Assembly (NCBI GenBank): GCA_002166865.1 | Contig: NHTQ01000007.1 | Coordinates: 62,001 to 126,000, forward strand | Source of the DNA: Rhodobacteraceae bacterium WFHF2C18 | Lineage (GTDB): Bacteria > Pseudomonadota > Alphaproteobacteria > Rhodobacterales > Rhodobacteraceae | DNA: 64,000 nt | Direction: 5' to 3' | Part shown: piece by piece, positions 18,211 through 27,734 of the stretch | How positions within the stretch are numbered: the first letter of the stretch is position 1 | How the letters are laid out: each line of letters starts with the position of its first letter | Program-made: the position numbers and the translations under genes | The notes under the pieces: generated by a model | Seen by the model: the letters and a program-made list of their open reading frames with translations, nothing else | Told to the model about the DNA's origin: nothing | The model's database searches: none

Positions 18211-19656
18211 ATGAAAGTTTCGCTGACAGGATCCATTCTTGCCGCCGCCGTGCTGGCCGGCGCGGGCGGGGCGCACGCCCAGGACGGCGAGGTGCGCACC
18301 AAGCAGTACGAGGACGGCGGCGTCTACGAGGGCACCTTCAAGAACGGGCTGCAGCACGGCCAGGGCACCTATACCCTGCCCAACGGCTACGAGTACTCGG
18401 GGCAATGGGTCGAGGGCGAGATCAAGGGCAAGGGCGTGGCGCGCTTTCCCAACGGCTCGGTCTACGAGGGCGAGTTCGAGAAGGGCAAGCCCCACGGCGT
18501 TGGCAAGATCGTCTTCACCGACGGGGGCACCTACGAGGGCACCTGGAAAGAGGGCAAGATCACCGGCCGCGGCGTGGCCGTCTATGCCAACGGGGTGCGC
18601 TACGAAGGCGAGTTCCGCAATGCCATGCACCACGGCCAGGGCCGGATGGAAAGCCCCGGCGGCTACGTCTACGACGGACAGTGGGTCAACGGGGTGAAGG
18701 AAGGCGCGGCCAGGATCACCTACCCCGACGGGGCCCTCTACGAGGGCGAGGTCAGGGACGGCGCCCGCCACGGCGAGGGCAAGCTGACCATGCCCGACGG
18801 GCTGGTCTACGAAGGCACCTGGAAGGACGGCCAGATCCACGGGCAGGGCAAGCTGATCCAGCCCAACGGCGACGTCTACGAGGGAGACCTGGTGGCCGGG
18901 CGCCGCGAGGGCGAGGGCAAGGTCACCTACGAGAACGGCGACGTCTACGAGGGCGAGTTCAAGGACGACCGCCGCCACGGCCAGGGCACCTTCACCGGCA
19001 CCGACGGCTACCGCTACGAGGGGTCCTGGGTGGCCGGCAAGATCTCGGGCAAGGGCAAGGTGACCTATCCCGACGGCTCGGTCTACGTCGGCGAGTTCCG
19101 CGACGACCTGGCCAACGGCGAGGGCAAGATCACCTATCCCGACGGCTCCACCTACGAGGGCGAGTGGCGCGGCGGCGTGATCGAGGGCCAGGGCAAGGCC
19201 ACCTACCCCAACGGCCTGGTCTACGAGGGCGCGTTCAAGGACGCCAAGAACCACGGCCACGGCGTGATGACCTATGCCGACGGCTACCGCTACGAGGGCC
19301 AGTGGAAGGACGGCCAGCGCCACGGCGAGGGCAAGGCCGTCTACCCCGACGGCACCGTCTACGAGGGCGAGTTCCGCAACGGCCAGCGCCACGGCCAGGG
19401 CCGGATCGAGATGCCCGACGGCTTCACCTACGAGGGCGAATGGAAGCAGGGCGAGATCTCGGGCCAGGGCGTGGCGACCTATGCCAACGGCGATGTCTAC
19501 GAGGGCACCTTCCTTGACGGCAAGCGGCAGGGCGAGGGCACCATGCGCTACGCCAGCGGCGAGAAGGTCTCGGGCGAATGGGACGACGGCGCGCTGGCCG
19601 AGAACACCACCGAGGAGGCCGGGACCGCCGAGGACGACACCGGCGGCGAGGACTAG
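18211..19656 (+). CDS. Exported MORN-repeat protein
   Basis: 481 residues: a Sec signal peptide (cleavage near AHA-QD, residue 24), then about 19 MORN repeats at a strict 23-residue period, each with a core like VYEGEF or TYEGEW followed by G-x-G and a YPDG-type turn. Successive repeats often alternate Phe and Trp at the sixth core position. The tail after residue 460 is acidic and disordered-looking. MORN repeats form elongated beta sheets that bind lipids or proteins; here the signal peptide places the array in the periplasm or outside. The ATG at 18211 is preceded by CCAGGGG. Confidence 0.9.
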   Translation: MKVSLTGSILAAAVLAGAGGAHAQDGEVRTKQYEDGGVYEGTFKNGLQHGQGTYTLPNGYEYSGQWVEGEIKGKGVARFPNGSVYEGEFEKGKPHGVGKIVFTDGGTYEGTWKEGKITGRGVAVYANGVRYEGEFRNAMHHGQGRMESPGGYVYDGQWVNGVKEGAARITYPDGALYEGEVRDGARHGEGKLTMPDGLVYEGTWKDGQIHGQGKLIQPNGDVYEGDLVAGRREGEGKVTYENGDVYEGEFKDDRRHGQGTFTGTDGYRYEGSWVAGKISGKGKVTYPDGSVYVGEFRDDLANGEGKITYPDGSTYEGEWRGGVIEGQGKATYPNGLVYEGAFKDAKNHGHGVMTYADGYRYEGQWKDGQRHGEGKAVYPDGTVYEGEFRNGQRHGQGRIEMPDGFTYEGEWKQGEISGQGVATYANGDVYEGTFLDGKRQGEGTMRYASGEKVSGEWDDGALAENTTEEAGTAEDDTGGED

Positions 19657-20033
19657 GCCACGGCGGGAACCGGTGGCGCCGCGCCGCGGGCCATGCCCCC
19701 CGTCGTCCGCGGATGTCCCGGGTCATGGCCGAGGGCGGGACCGGACCGATCCCGCGCGAAGCGCTGAGGGCGGTTATGCGCGGGGAGCCGACGCTGCAGA
19801 GTTGCGAACCTTGGTCGCCCTTCAAGCCGTGACCAGCCCAGAGCGGACATTCGACTCTCGTCTGTTATGCCGCGTTTCGACCAGTAAAAGCTGACATCGG
19901 CGTAATCTGCCGCATTCAAAAGAACGGGGCGTCAGGATCACGGATAGTGCGCGATCTCGGAGAACGTCGAACTGTTCACCGTCGCGAGTGGACGATAAGC
20001 TGGATACAACTACGGCAAGCGGATTCGAGGCGA
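19657..20033. other. Intergenic stretch at the left edge of an AT-richer island
   Basis: No convincing gene. Base composition falls from GC-rich to near balanced from about 19830 onward. The minus-strand frame over 19653-19919 lacks gene features and looks like a decayed dispersed repeat. No tRNA or transposase motif was found. Confidence 0.5.
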
Positions 20034-21164
20034 ATGACAACGTCAATTCTTGAAGCGGACTACTACATTTTCGAGTGCTTTCTGCCATTTGCGATTTCCA
20101 TACCGCAAAAAACAGAGCTTGAGCTCACCTACCAAGGGCATTCTTTACGTTTCATCCATGCCGAGCGACATCCTTCAAAGGACCTAAATGTCGTTGTTCC
20201 AGCCGATACCCAAGTCACGAGCGACAGATTCGGCCTTTACGTGCGTTCTCGCGTTGCCCTCGTCTTTGACGCAGAAACGTTGCGAAAAGTCATGACCCAC
20301 GAAGAAGCAAATGCCTTTGACTTGGACACCTTCTTTTCATCACGTTTTTTTAACCCATCTAACAGTTCCACGCACCTAGTAGTGGGTGCCCTCAATAGAG
20401 TCCTCAAACTGATCCGTATCGTTTTCAACGATTGGCATGCATCTCCCCTCACCCCCAAAGACCTCAGCAACCTTAGGTTTCTAAAGCAATCTTCCAAGGG
20501 AACTGTAGTGTTAGGGCAGTCCTACTTCACTCACCAGATAGTCAATTTCAAATCGGATTCTGAAGAAAACCAACGTCGTCTCGCGATTCTGAAAAGTGGG
20601 CTGACGAAAGACGCGGATGTTGAGCCACTGGCCGTGATGGAAAGTGAATTGCACGACCACGCAAGCCGAGGGGACTTCTATCTTTCCGCAGTCATGATGG
20701 GCACGCTCGTCGAGCTCGCCATCAAAAAGCACCTAATTCGGTTTCTAATTTATGACAAAAATCTATCGCTCGAGGACGCAGAGAAGCTCCTTAAGAACAA
20801 GCATGGGCGTTTTCGAAACATTGGGGATTTCCTAGATCACCAAAAAAACGATTTGTGCTTGATGGAGCAATATGTCGGCTGGCAACCCTATCATTCCGAC
20901 GAGTACCACGCTTGGAATGACAGGGTTCGCGAACGGCGGAACGCTGCTCTCCATAGCGGTCCCACTCGTATATCCACCGCAGAGGTCGAAGCTGCGTGGA
21001 CCGCAAGCTGCGACTTCATCCTTCTATCGTTTCGTGAATGTATCGCAGCACTTCTCGCGAAAGGAGTTCAGGTCACCGAACAAGACGCCATGTTCTGGTT
21101 TTCGCCGGTCTCACTCCAACTTTTTCCTAGTGGTCTCATTGGAGACCACTCTTTCATCGGTTGA
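20034..21164 (+). CDS. Unknown protein with HEPN-type R-N-x3-H motif in an AT-richer island
   Basis: 376 residues; the family is not recognised. The C-terminal third is mostly helical and contains RNAALH (Arg302-His307, codons 20937-20954). This fits the R-(N/H/D)-x3-H signature of HEPN ribonuclease domains, and a predicted helix follows, as expected for that fold. The preceding region (FLDHQKNDLCLMEQY and WNDRVRERR) also looks like the helical bundle of such proteins. The N-terminal 200 residues are of unknown type. Codon use is much less GC-biased than the flanks, which suggests horizontal transfer. No partner toxin-antitoxin or defence gene is adjacent. The start at 20034 is where gene-like composition begins; the frame is open to 19947. 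Confidence 0.7.
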   Translation: MTTSILEADYYIFECFLPFAISIPQKTELELTYQGHSLRFIHAERHPSKDLNVVVPADTQVTSDRFGLYVRSRVALVFDAETLRKVMTHEEANAFDLDTFFSSRFFNPSNSSTHLVVGALNRVLKLIRIVFNDWHASPLTPKDLSNLRFLKQSSKGTVVLGQSYFTHQIVNFKSDSEENQRRLAILKSGLTKDADVEPLAVMESELHDHASRGDFYLSAVMMGTLVELAIKKHLIRFLIYDKNLSLEDAEKLLKNKHGRFRNIGDFLDHQKNDLCLMEQYVGWQPYHSDEYHAWNDRVRERRNAALHSGPTRISTAEVEAAWTASCDFILLSFRECIAALLAKGVQVTEQDAMFWFSPVSLQLFPSGLIGDHSFIG

Positions 21165-21473
21165 GCGTTGTCGAGGACCACGAAGCCTTGGATTGCTCTA
21201 GTGAAGACGACGAACTTGCCAAATGTCGGCTTTTAGCTTGTCGCTCAGAAAGTTTCGCGGCGGCAGCGAACCTCCGCTCTCCACCCTATATGTCAAATGC
21301 TGCAAGCGCGACGATGCCTGTAACCATGTCCACGCCGGTCTGTCAGCATCCGCCACCGGATCCGCGCGGGCGACGGCGGCGGCCCCTGCCCGGCCCGAGG
21401 CAGACCGCCGTTGCGGGCGGCCACGGTGGCGTCGAGGTGCGTGAGTCTCGACGCCCGGGTGCGGGCGCCGGTC
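21165..21473. other. Intergenic stretch at the right edge of the island
   Basis: No gene is supported. Composition rises back to GC-rich at about 21340. There is no inverted repeat or transposase fragment that I can see. The photolyase gene ends at 21474 on the other strand. Confidence 0.5.
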
Positions 21474-23003
21474 TCAGACGGGCTCGCCCGCGTCGAGGCG
21501 GGCGAGGAAGGCCGCCGCGCCCTCCAGGACGGCCGCGCGCCGTTCGGGCGTCATCCGGTCCCAGGTGGCGTACATCTGGGCCATGCGCGGATTGCGGGCA
21601 AAGCGCGCGCGGTGGCGGTGCATGAAATCCCAGTAAAGCAGGTTGAAGGGGCAGGCGCCCGCCCCCGTCTTCTGCTTGACCGAATAGGCGCAGCCCGCGC
21701 AGTAATCCGACATCTTCGCGATGTAGTTGCCGGAACTGACATAGGGCTTGGTGGCCACGATCCCGCCGTCGGCGAACTGGCTCATGCCGATCACGTTGGG
21801 CGCCTCCACCCATTCGTAGGCATCGGCGTAGACCGAGAGATACCATTCGTGCACCTGGTGCGGATCCACCCCGGCGAGCAGGGCGAAGTTTCCCGTCACC
21901 ATCAGGCGCTGGATGTGGTGGGCATAGGCCTCTTCCCCGGTCTGGGCGACTGCGTGGGACAGGCAGTTCATCGCCGTCTGCCCGCCCCAGTAGAGCCAGG
22001 GCAGGTCACGCGCGTGGCCGAGCGCGTTGCGCGCGGTGTACTCCGGCCCCTCGCGGAAGTAGATGCCGCGCATGAACTCGCGCCAGCCGATGATCTGGCG
22101 GATGTAGCCCTCGGCAGCGTTGAGGGGGGCGTTGCCGGCGCGCCATTCCGCCTCGACCCGGGTGCAGATCTCCATCGGGCCCAGCAGGCCGAGGTTGAGG
22201 TAGGGCGAGAGCAGCGAGTGATAGAGGAACCGGTCGTCCGACAGCATGGCGTCCTGATAGGTGCCGAAGTTCGGCAGCAGGTGCCGCGCGAAATGGTCCA
22301 GCGCGCGCAGCGCCTGCGCGCGGGTCACGGCGAAGCGGAAGGGGCGAAGGCGGCCGAAATTCTCGCCGAAACGCGCGTCCACCAGCTCCAGCACCTCCTC
22401 GGTCACCGCGTCGGGGGTGAAGTGCATGGGCGCGCTGTGATCGGCGCCGCGCGGCGGGGGCTCACGGTTGTCGTGGTCGTAGTTCCACTTGCCCCCCGCC
22501 GGGCCGTCACCCTCCATCAGCAGGCCGGTGTTGCGCCGCATCTCGCGGTAGAAATACTCCATCCGCAATTCCTTGCGCCCCGCCGCCCAGGACTCGAAGG
22601 TGTCGAGATCGCACAGGAAACGGTCGTCGGGATGCAGGCGCACGGTCAGCGGCGCGTTCTCCAGCGCCTCGACCAGGCGCCACTCGCCGGGGCGGGTCGC
22701 GATCACCACGGAGGTGCCGCGCGCCTGGCCGCGGCGCATCAACTCCCCCACGATCGAGCGGGTGCTGTCGGGATCGTCCAGGCGGGTATAGGCCACATCC
22801 CACCCCGCCGCGCGCAGCTCGGCGGCGAAGTGGCGCATGGCCGACAGCACCAGCGCGATCTTCTTGGGATGATGGGGGACGTAGTGGGTTTCCTCCAGCA
22901 CCTCGGCCATCACCACGGTGTCGCGGTCGGGGTCGGCGGCGCGCAGGGCGCTGAGCCCCTCGCTCAGCTGGTCGCCCAGCACCAGGACAAGGCGGCCTAC
23001 CAC
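21474..23003 (-). CDS. FeS-type cryptochrome/photolyase (PhrB-like)
   Basis: 509 residues of the FeS-BCP family, whose studied members repair (6-4) photoproducts using FAD and a ribolumazine antenna. The N-terminal photolyase domain begins LVLVLGDQLS. Four cysteines at about 347, 435, 438 and 451 (AMNCLSH, CAGC, GACPFN) match the spacing of the [4Fe-4S] ligands known from Agrobacterium PhrB. The start is a GTG at 23003 overlapping the end of the upstream SDR gene, which implies translational coupling. Confidence 0.93.
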   Translation of the reverse strand: MVGRLVLVLGDQLSEGLSALRAADPDRDTVVMAEVLEETHYVPHHPKKIALVLSAMRHFAAELRAAGWDVAYTRLDDPDSTRSIVGELMRRGQARGTSVVIATRPGEWRLVEALENAPLTVRLHPDDRFLCDLDTFESWAAGRKELRMEYFYREMRRNTGLLMEGDGPAGGKWNYDHDNREPPPRGADHSAPMHFTPDAVTEEVLELVDARFGENFGRLRPFRFAVTRAQALRALDHFARHLLPNFGTYQDAMLSDDRFLYHSLLSPYLNLGLLGPMEICTRVEAEWRAGNAPLNAAEGYIRQIIGWREFMRGIYFREGPEYTARNALGHARDLPWLYWGGQTAMNCLSHAVAQTGEEAYAHHIQRLMVTGNFALLAGVDPHQVHEWYLSVYADAYEWVEAPNVIGMSQFADGGIVATKPYVSSGNYIAKMSDYCAGCAYSVKQKTGAGACPFNLLYWDFMHRHRARFARNPRMAQMYATWDRMTPERRAAVLEGAAAFLARLDAGEPV

Positions 23004-23662
23004 GGCACGCGTTCCCCCTGCCAGTCGAAGAAGCGGCCGGTGTCCTCGGGCATCAGGCCATCGATCACGTGCAGCAGGTTGGTGGCGGCCTCTTCCGGCG
23101 GGACGGCGGGGTGGTTGCCCAGGTACTTCTCGGTCAGGGGGCTGACCACGGTGCCGGGGTGCAGGGCCACGCAGATCGATTCGGAGTGTCGGCGGGACAG
23201 TTCGATGGCGCCGGTATGCAGCATCTGGTTCAGCGCGGCCTTGGCCGTGCGATAGGCGTACCAGCCGCCGAAGCCGTTGTCGCCGATGGAACCCACCCGC
23301 GCCGACAGCGCCGCGAAGACGCAGCGCCGGTCGCGCGGCAAGAGGCGCGGTGCATGCCGCAGGACAAGCGCGGGGCCCACGCAGTTCACCAGGAACTGGT
23401 CCTGCAGGTTCCGGGCGGTGACGTCGCGCAGGGATTTCTCGGGGCCCTGCCCGTCGACCTCCAGCGCGCCGGTGGCCACGAAGATCATGTCGAAGGGGCC
23501 ATCGAGACCGCCCAGGTGATGGTCAACCGAGGCCTCGTCGGTGACATCCAGCCCGTGATCGCGCCGCGACAGGCCGGTGACGGCGACGCCGCGGGTGACG
23601 AGCGCCTCGGACATCGCGGTGCCGATGGCGCCTGAACTGCCGATGATGAGTGCTTTTTCCAT
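22997..23662 (-). CDS. Short-chain dehydrogenase/reductase
   Basis: 221-residue Rossmann-fold oxidoreductase. The cofactor loop is GSSGAIG at residues 8-14 and the catalytic YxxxK is YRTAK. The start at 23662 gives the expected N-terminal MEKALIIG; the frame upstream is not conserved. It forms a two-gene operon with the photolyase, and pairing of an SDR with an FeS photolyase suggests a shared light-response regulon, though the substrate is unknown. Confidence 0.88.
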   Translation of the reverse strand: MEKALIIGSSGAIGTAMSEALVTRGVAVTGLSRRDHGLDVTDEASVDHHLGGLDGPFDMIFVATGALEVDGQGPEKSLRDVTARNLQDQFLVNCVGPALVLRHAPRLLPRDRRCVFAALSARVGSIGDNGFGGWYAYRTAKAALNQMLHTGAIELSRRHSESICVALHPGTVVSPLTEKYLGNHPAVPPEEAATNLLHVIDGLMPEDTGRFFDWQGERVPW

Positions 23663-23756
23663 GTCCGGCGAGTTAGCGGGCGCCGCCGCCGCTTCAACGC
23701 CGCGGCCGGAAAAATGCCACTTTTCAAAGCCGGCCACGAGGCGTATTGTGGTGCGC

Positions 23757-23846
23757 ATGATGATGTTGGGGCACAGCACCGGCCTTTTTGCACGCGGCAC
23801 CGCCGCGGCGGTTCGTGCTGTCCTGCTAGGTCTAGGCCGCCTCTGA
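23757..23846 (+). CDS. leuA leader peptide
   Basis: A 29-residue open frame beginning with three consecutive ATG codons (23757, 23760, 23763) and ending VLLGLGRL-stop. The tail has four leucine codons within seven positions (CTG, CTA, CTA, CTC); CTA is rare in such a GC-rich genome. The stop codon lies inside the left arm of a terminator hairpin just ahead of leuA. This is the standard layout of a leucine attenuator: ribosome stalling at Leu codons would prevent terminator formation. Confidence 0.85.
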   Translation: MMMLGHSTGLFARGTAAAVRAVLLGLGRL

Positions 23847-23884
23847 GCGTGCCGTTCCGGCGCGACCGCTCAGAGGCGATTTTC
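23838..23884 (+). terminator. Attenuator terminator upstream of leuA
   Basis: A perfect 12-bp stem, CGCCTCTGAGCG (23838-23849) and CGCTCAGAGGCG (23867-23878), is followed by ATTTTC. The left arm overlaps the last Leu codon and stop of the leader peptide, so translation state controls folding. A competing antiterminator was not resolved by eye. Confidence 0.85.
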
Positions 23885-23931
23885 GTGATTCGCGCCACAG
23901 ACCTGGATGAAATCAGCACAGAGTTACCGAC

Positions 23932-25497
23932 ATGACCGAGACTGGCAAAGACCGCGTGGTGATCTTCGACACCACCCTGCGCGACGGCGAGCAGAGCCCC
24001 GGCGCCACCATGACCCACGACGAGAAGCTGGAGATCGCCGGCCTGCTGGACGAGATGGGCGTGGACATCATCGAGGCGGGCTTTCCCATCGCCTCGGAGG
24101 GCGACTTCCGCGCCGTCAAGGAAATCGCCGAACGCAGCAAGGACGCCACGATCTGCGGGCTGGCGCGCGCCAACCCCACCGACATCGATCGCGCCTGGGA
24201 GGCGGTGAAGCACGCGAAATCCCCGCGCATCCACACCTTCATCGGCACCTCGCCGCTGCATCGCGCCATCCCCAACCTCACCCAGGACGAGATGGCCGAG
24301 CGCATCCACGAGACGGTGAGCCATGCCCGCAACCTGTGCGACAACGTGCAGTGGTCGCCGATGGATGCCACCCGGACCGAGTGGGACTACCTCAGGCGCG
24401 TGGTCGAGATCGCGATCAAGGCCGGCGCCACCACGATCAACATCCCCGACACCGTGGGCTACACCGCGCCGGTGGAATCGGCCGACCTGATCCGCCGGCT
24501 GATCGCCGAGGTGCCCGGCGCCGACGAGATCGTCTTCGCCACGCATTGCCACAATGATCTGGGCATGGCCACGGCCAACGCGCTGGCCGCGGTCGAGGGC
24601 GGCGCCCGCCAGATCGAGTGCACGATCAACGGGCTGGGCGAGCGCGCCGGCAATACCGCGCTGGAAGAGGTCGTCATGGCGCTCAAGGTGCGCGGCGACA
24701 TCCTGCCCTTCGAGACGCGCGTCGATTCCACGAAGATCATGAACATCTCGCGCCGCGTGGCCACCGTCAGCGGCTTTCCCGTGCAGTTCAACAAGGCGAT
24801 CGTGGGCAAGAACGCCTTCGCGCATGAATCGGGCATCCACCAGGACGGCATGCTCAAGAACGCCGAGACCTTCGAGATCATGCGCCCCGAGGACGTCGGC
24901 CTGACCGAGACCAACATCGTCATGGGCAAGCATTCGGGCCGCGCCGCGCTGCGCTCCAAGCTCAAGGAGCTGGGCTACGACCTGGCCGAGAACCAGCTCG
25001 GCGATGTCTTCTACCGCTTCAAGGAGCTGGCCGACCGCAAGAAGGAGGTCTACGACGAAGACCTGATCGCGCTGGTGCACGCCGGCACGGACGGCGAGAA
25101 CGACCGGCTCCAGATCAAGCACCTGCAGGTCGTCTGCGGCACCGAGGGCCCCCAGACCGCCACGCTGACCATGGAGATCGACGGCGCGGAGGCCGCGACC
25201 GAGGCCACCGGCGACGGCCCCGTGGACGCCACCTTCAACGCGGTCAAGCAGCTCTTCCCGCACAACGCACACCTGCAGCTCTACCAGGTGCACGCGGTCA
25301 CGGGCGGGACCGACGCCCAGGCCACTGTCAGCGTGCGCATGGAGGAAGCGGGCCGCATCGTCACCGGCCAGTCGGCGGACACCGACACCGTGGTCGCCTC
25401 GGCCAAGGCCTATGTCCACGCGCTGAACCGGCTGCTGGTGCGCCGCGAGAAATCGGGTGGCGACGTGGCCGAGGTCAGCTACAAGGACGTTTCGTGA
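23932..25497 (+). CDS. leuA: 2-isopropylmalate synthase
   Basis: First committed step of leucine synthesis: acetyl-CoA plus 2-oxoisovalerate gives 2-isopropylmalate. 521 residues with the HMGL-like TIM barrel: substrate motif FDTTLRDGEQSPG at residues 11-23 and metal ligands HCHNDLG. The C-terminal regulatory LeuA dimer domain is present (after about residue 390), so leucine feedback is expected in addition to the upstream attenuator. Confidence 0.96.
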   Translation: MTETGKDRVVIFDTTLRDGEQSPGATMTHDEKLEIAGLLDEMGVDIIEAGFPIASEGDFRAVKEIAERSKDATICGLARANPTDIDRAWEAVKHAKSPRIHTFIGTSPLHRAIPNLTQDEMAERIHETVSHARNLCDNVQWSPMDATRTEWDYLRRVVEIAIKAGATTINIPDTVGYTAPVESADLIRRLIAEVPGADEIVFATHCHNDLGMATANALAAVEGGARQIECTINGLGERAGNTALEEVVMALKVRGDILPFETRVDSTKIMNISRRVATVSGFPVQFNKAIVGKNAFAHESGIHQDGMLKNAETFEIMRPEDVGLTETNIVMGKHSGRAALRSKLKELGYDLAENQLGDVFYRFKELADRKKEVYDEDLIALVHAGTDGENDRLQIKHLQVVCGTEGPQTATLTMEIDGAEAATEATGDGPVDATFNAVKQLFPHNAHLQLYQVHAVTGGTDAQATVSVRMEEAGRIVTGQSADTDTVVASAKAYVHALNRLLVRREKSGGDVAEVSYKDVS

Positions 25498-25536
25498 CCC
25501 GCGGGGTCATCTTGCCGGGCATACCCCGGGGGTGAA

Positions 25537-25561
25537 TTGCCCCGGCCCCGGGCCGGGGCAA
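25537..25561 (+). terminator. GC-rich palindrome downstream of leuA
   Basis: A 12-bp perfect inverted repeat around a single central base (TTGCCCCGGCCC / GGGCCGGGGCAA), 40 bases after the leuA stop and before the convergent acyl-CoA synthetase. It likely acts as a bidirectional terminator. Confidence 0.6.
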
Positions 25562-25652
25562 GAGGGGGCCGCGCCCCCTCGCCCCCGAGCCGGCGGCCAA
25601 GGGCCGACGGCGAGACGACCGGCGCGCGCGGCACGCGCGCACCGTTTCGGGA

Positions 25653-27563
25653 TCACGATCCGGGGGCTTGGCTGTCGCTCTCGGCCCATTCCCAGGGCCG
25701 GGTGAACCGGCCCAGGACGTGGCCCGGTTCCTCTTCGTCCAGCGAACCTGTCTTCTCGATCCGCGCGACCAGGCCGCGCTTTTTCGTGTCCACCACCTCG
25801 GCCACCCGCGCGTTCAGGCCGGCCTCCTCCAGCGCGGCGTCGTAGACCCGTTGGATGGCCCGCTTGCGCAGGTCGGGCTTGAAGACCTTGCCGACGGCCG
25901 TCTTGGGCAGTTCGTCGAGCACCTCGACATGCCTGGGCACCGCCGCACGCTCGTGGACGTGCACCTTGCAGTGATCGCGCAGCTCCGCGCCGGCCACGTC
26001 GCCGCCCTCGGTCAGTTCCACGTAGGCGCAGGGAATTTCGCCGGCGTGGGCGTCGGGCTGGCCGATGGCGCCGGCCATGGCGACCTGCGGGTGGGCCATC
26101 AGGGCTTCCTCGATGTCGGCGGGGTCGATGTTGTGACCGCCGCGGATGATGAGGTCCTTCGCACGGCCCGTGATCCAGAGGTAGTTGTCCGGATCCAGCC
26201 GGCCCAAGTCGCCGGTGCGCAGGTAGCGGTCGTGGTAGAAAAGCTCGGTGTTCTTGTCGGGGTCGGTATAGGTTCGGCCCTCGTAGACGCCCGGGTTGGA
26301 GATGCAGATCTCGCCCACCTCGTCGGTGGCGCATTCCACGGGCGCGCCGTCCTCACCCTCACGGTAGATGCGCACGTCGGTGTAGGGGAAGGGCACGCCG
26401 ACCGAGCCCACCTTCTTCTCGCCTTCGGGGGGGTTGCAGGAGACGAGGCAGGTGGCCTCGGTCAGGCCGTAGCCCTCGATCACCTCGATGCCGGCGGCGC
26501 TCTCGAAGCGCTTGAACAGCTCAAGCGGCATGGGCGCGGAGCCCGAGAAGGCGTTCTTGACGGTCGAGACGTCGGCATCCACCTTGCGCTGCATCAACGC
26601 CGAGACGGCCGTGGGCACGGTGATGACGAAGGTGATCTTCCAGCGTTCGCAGAGCTTCCAGAAATTCTCGAACACGCCGTCGCCGCGGTAGCCGGCCGGG
26701 GTGGGCAGGACAACATGCGCCCCGGACTTGATGCAGGACATCAGGATCACGTGACAGGCGAAGACGTGAAACAGCGGCAGGGGGCAGATCACGTTGTCCT
26801 TTTCGGTGAACAGCAGCCGGTGCCCCAGCCAGCCGTTGTAGACCAGGCCGTCGTAACGGTGCTGGACGATCTTGGGCATCCCGGTCGTGCCGCCGGTGTG
26901 GAAATAGGCGGCCACGCGGTCCCCCGCGGAGTCCTCGAAATCCAGGGCGGTGGCGTGCTTGGCCATCTCCTTGTTGAAGTCGCGGACATCGGCGTGATGG
27001 TTGTTGGGGTTGCGCGGCCGGACGAGCGGGATCAGCCAGCTTTTCGGGGGCGTGAGATACCGGCCGAGATCGACTTCGTAGACGGTGTGCACCTTGGGGG
27101 CGTGGCGCACGGCCTCGGCGGTCTTCTGGGCGATGTCGGTCTTGGGGAAGGTCTTGAGCGTGACCACGACCTTCGCCTTGGTCTCGCGCAGGATGGCGCC
27201 GATCTGCTCGGGCTCCAGCAACGGGTTGATCGGGTTGACGATGCCGGCCACCGCCGCGCCGATGGTGGCCACCGCGGTTTCCGTGCAGTTGGGCATGACG
27301 AGGGCGATCGCGTCGTCCTCGCCCAGCCTGAGCGCGCGGAAAAGGTTGGCGGCCTGGCAGACCTGGTCGTGGAACTCCCGCCAGCTGAGCGTCTCGGCCT
27401 TGTCAGAGGGGCCGGAGAGCAGCTGGTAGGAGATGGCGGGACGGTCGGGGAAGGCCTGTGCGGTATCGCGCAGCATCCGGTATAGGGTCGCGGGGCGCTC
27501 GCGTTCTTCCCAGGGCTTTTCGTTCTCGATCTCCAGCGCGTCCTTGCGCGAGGCGAATGTCAT
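25653..27563 (-). CDS. Acyl-CoA synthetase (AMP-forming)
   Basis: ANL-superfamily ligase of 636 residues that activates a carboxylic acid, probably a fatty acid, to the CoA thioester. Visible motifs: P-loop-like HTGGTTGMPK, EGYGLTEATC, RTGDLG and the C-terminal catalytic lysine in GKVFKPDLRK. The start at 27563 is fixed by GGGAGGA eight bases upstream. The chain length of the substrate is not evident. It stands alone between convergent leuA and the divergent iron-binding protein gene. Confidence 0.9.
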   Translation of the reverse strand: MTFASRKDALEIENEKPWEERERPATLYRMLRDTAQAFPDRPAISYQLLSGPSDKAETLSWREFHDQVCQAANLFRALRLGEDDAIALVMPNCTETAVATIGAAVAGIVNPINPLLEPEQIGAILRETKAKVVVTLKTFPKTDIAQKTAEAVRHAPKVHTVYEVDLGRYLTPPKSWLIPLVRPRNPNNHHADVRDFNKEMAKHATALDFEDSAGDRVAAYFHTGGTTGMPKIVQHRYDGLVYNGWLGHRLLFTEKDNVICPLPLFHVFACHVILMSCIKSGAHVVLPTPAGYRGDGVFENFWKLCERWKITFVITVPTAVSALMQRKVDADVSTVKNAFSGSAPMPLELFKRFESAAGIEVIEGYGLTEATCLVSCNPPEGEKKVGSVGVPFPYTDVRIYREGEDGAPVECATDEVGEICISNPGVYEGRTYTDPDKNTELFYHDRYLRTGDLGRLDPDNYLWITGRAKDLIIRGGHNIDPADIEEALMAHPQVAMAGAIGQPDAHAGEIPCAYVELTEGGDVAGAELRDHCKVHVHERAAVPRHVEVLDELPKTAVGKVFKPDLRKRAIQRVYDAALEEAGLNARVAEVVDTKKRGLVARIEKTGSLDEEEPGHVLGRFTRPWEWAESDSQAPGS

Positions 27564-27734
27564 CTGCGTTCCTCCCTGCCCGCGCGGGGTGCCGGCCCCG
27601 GCTGAGTTCTCCCTGCGGCTCAGAATGGAAGGCTTTGCAGCGGCACGCAAGTTTTACGCGGCGTTCGCCGGCGCCCCGTCCCGTGCCTGTCCGCAGCCCC
27701 CGGAACGGCGCCGTTCCAAGGGTCCGATTTTGAC

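Noticed and set aside
19653..19919. 88-codon minus-strand frame
   Set aside because: It overlaps the MORN stop, reads as decayed repeat DNA and has no start signal.
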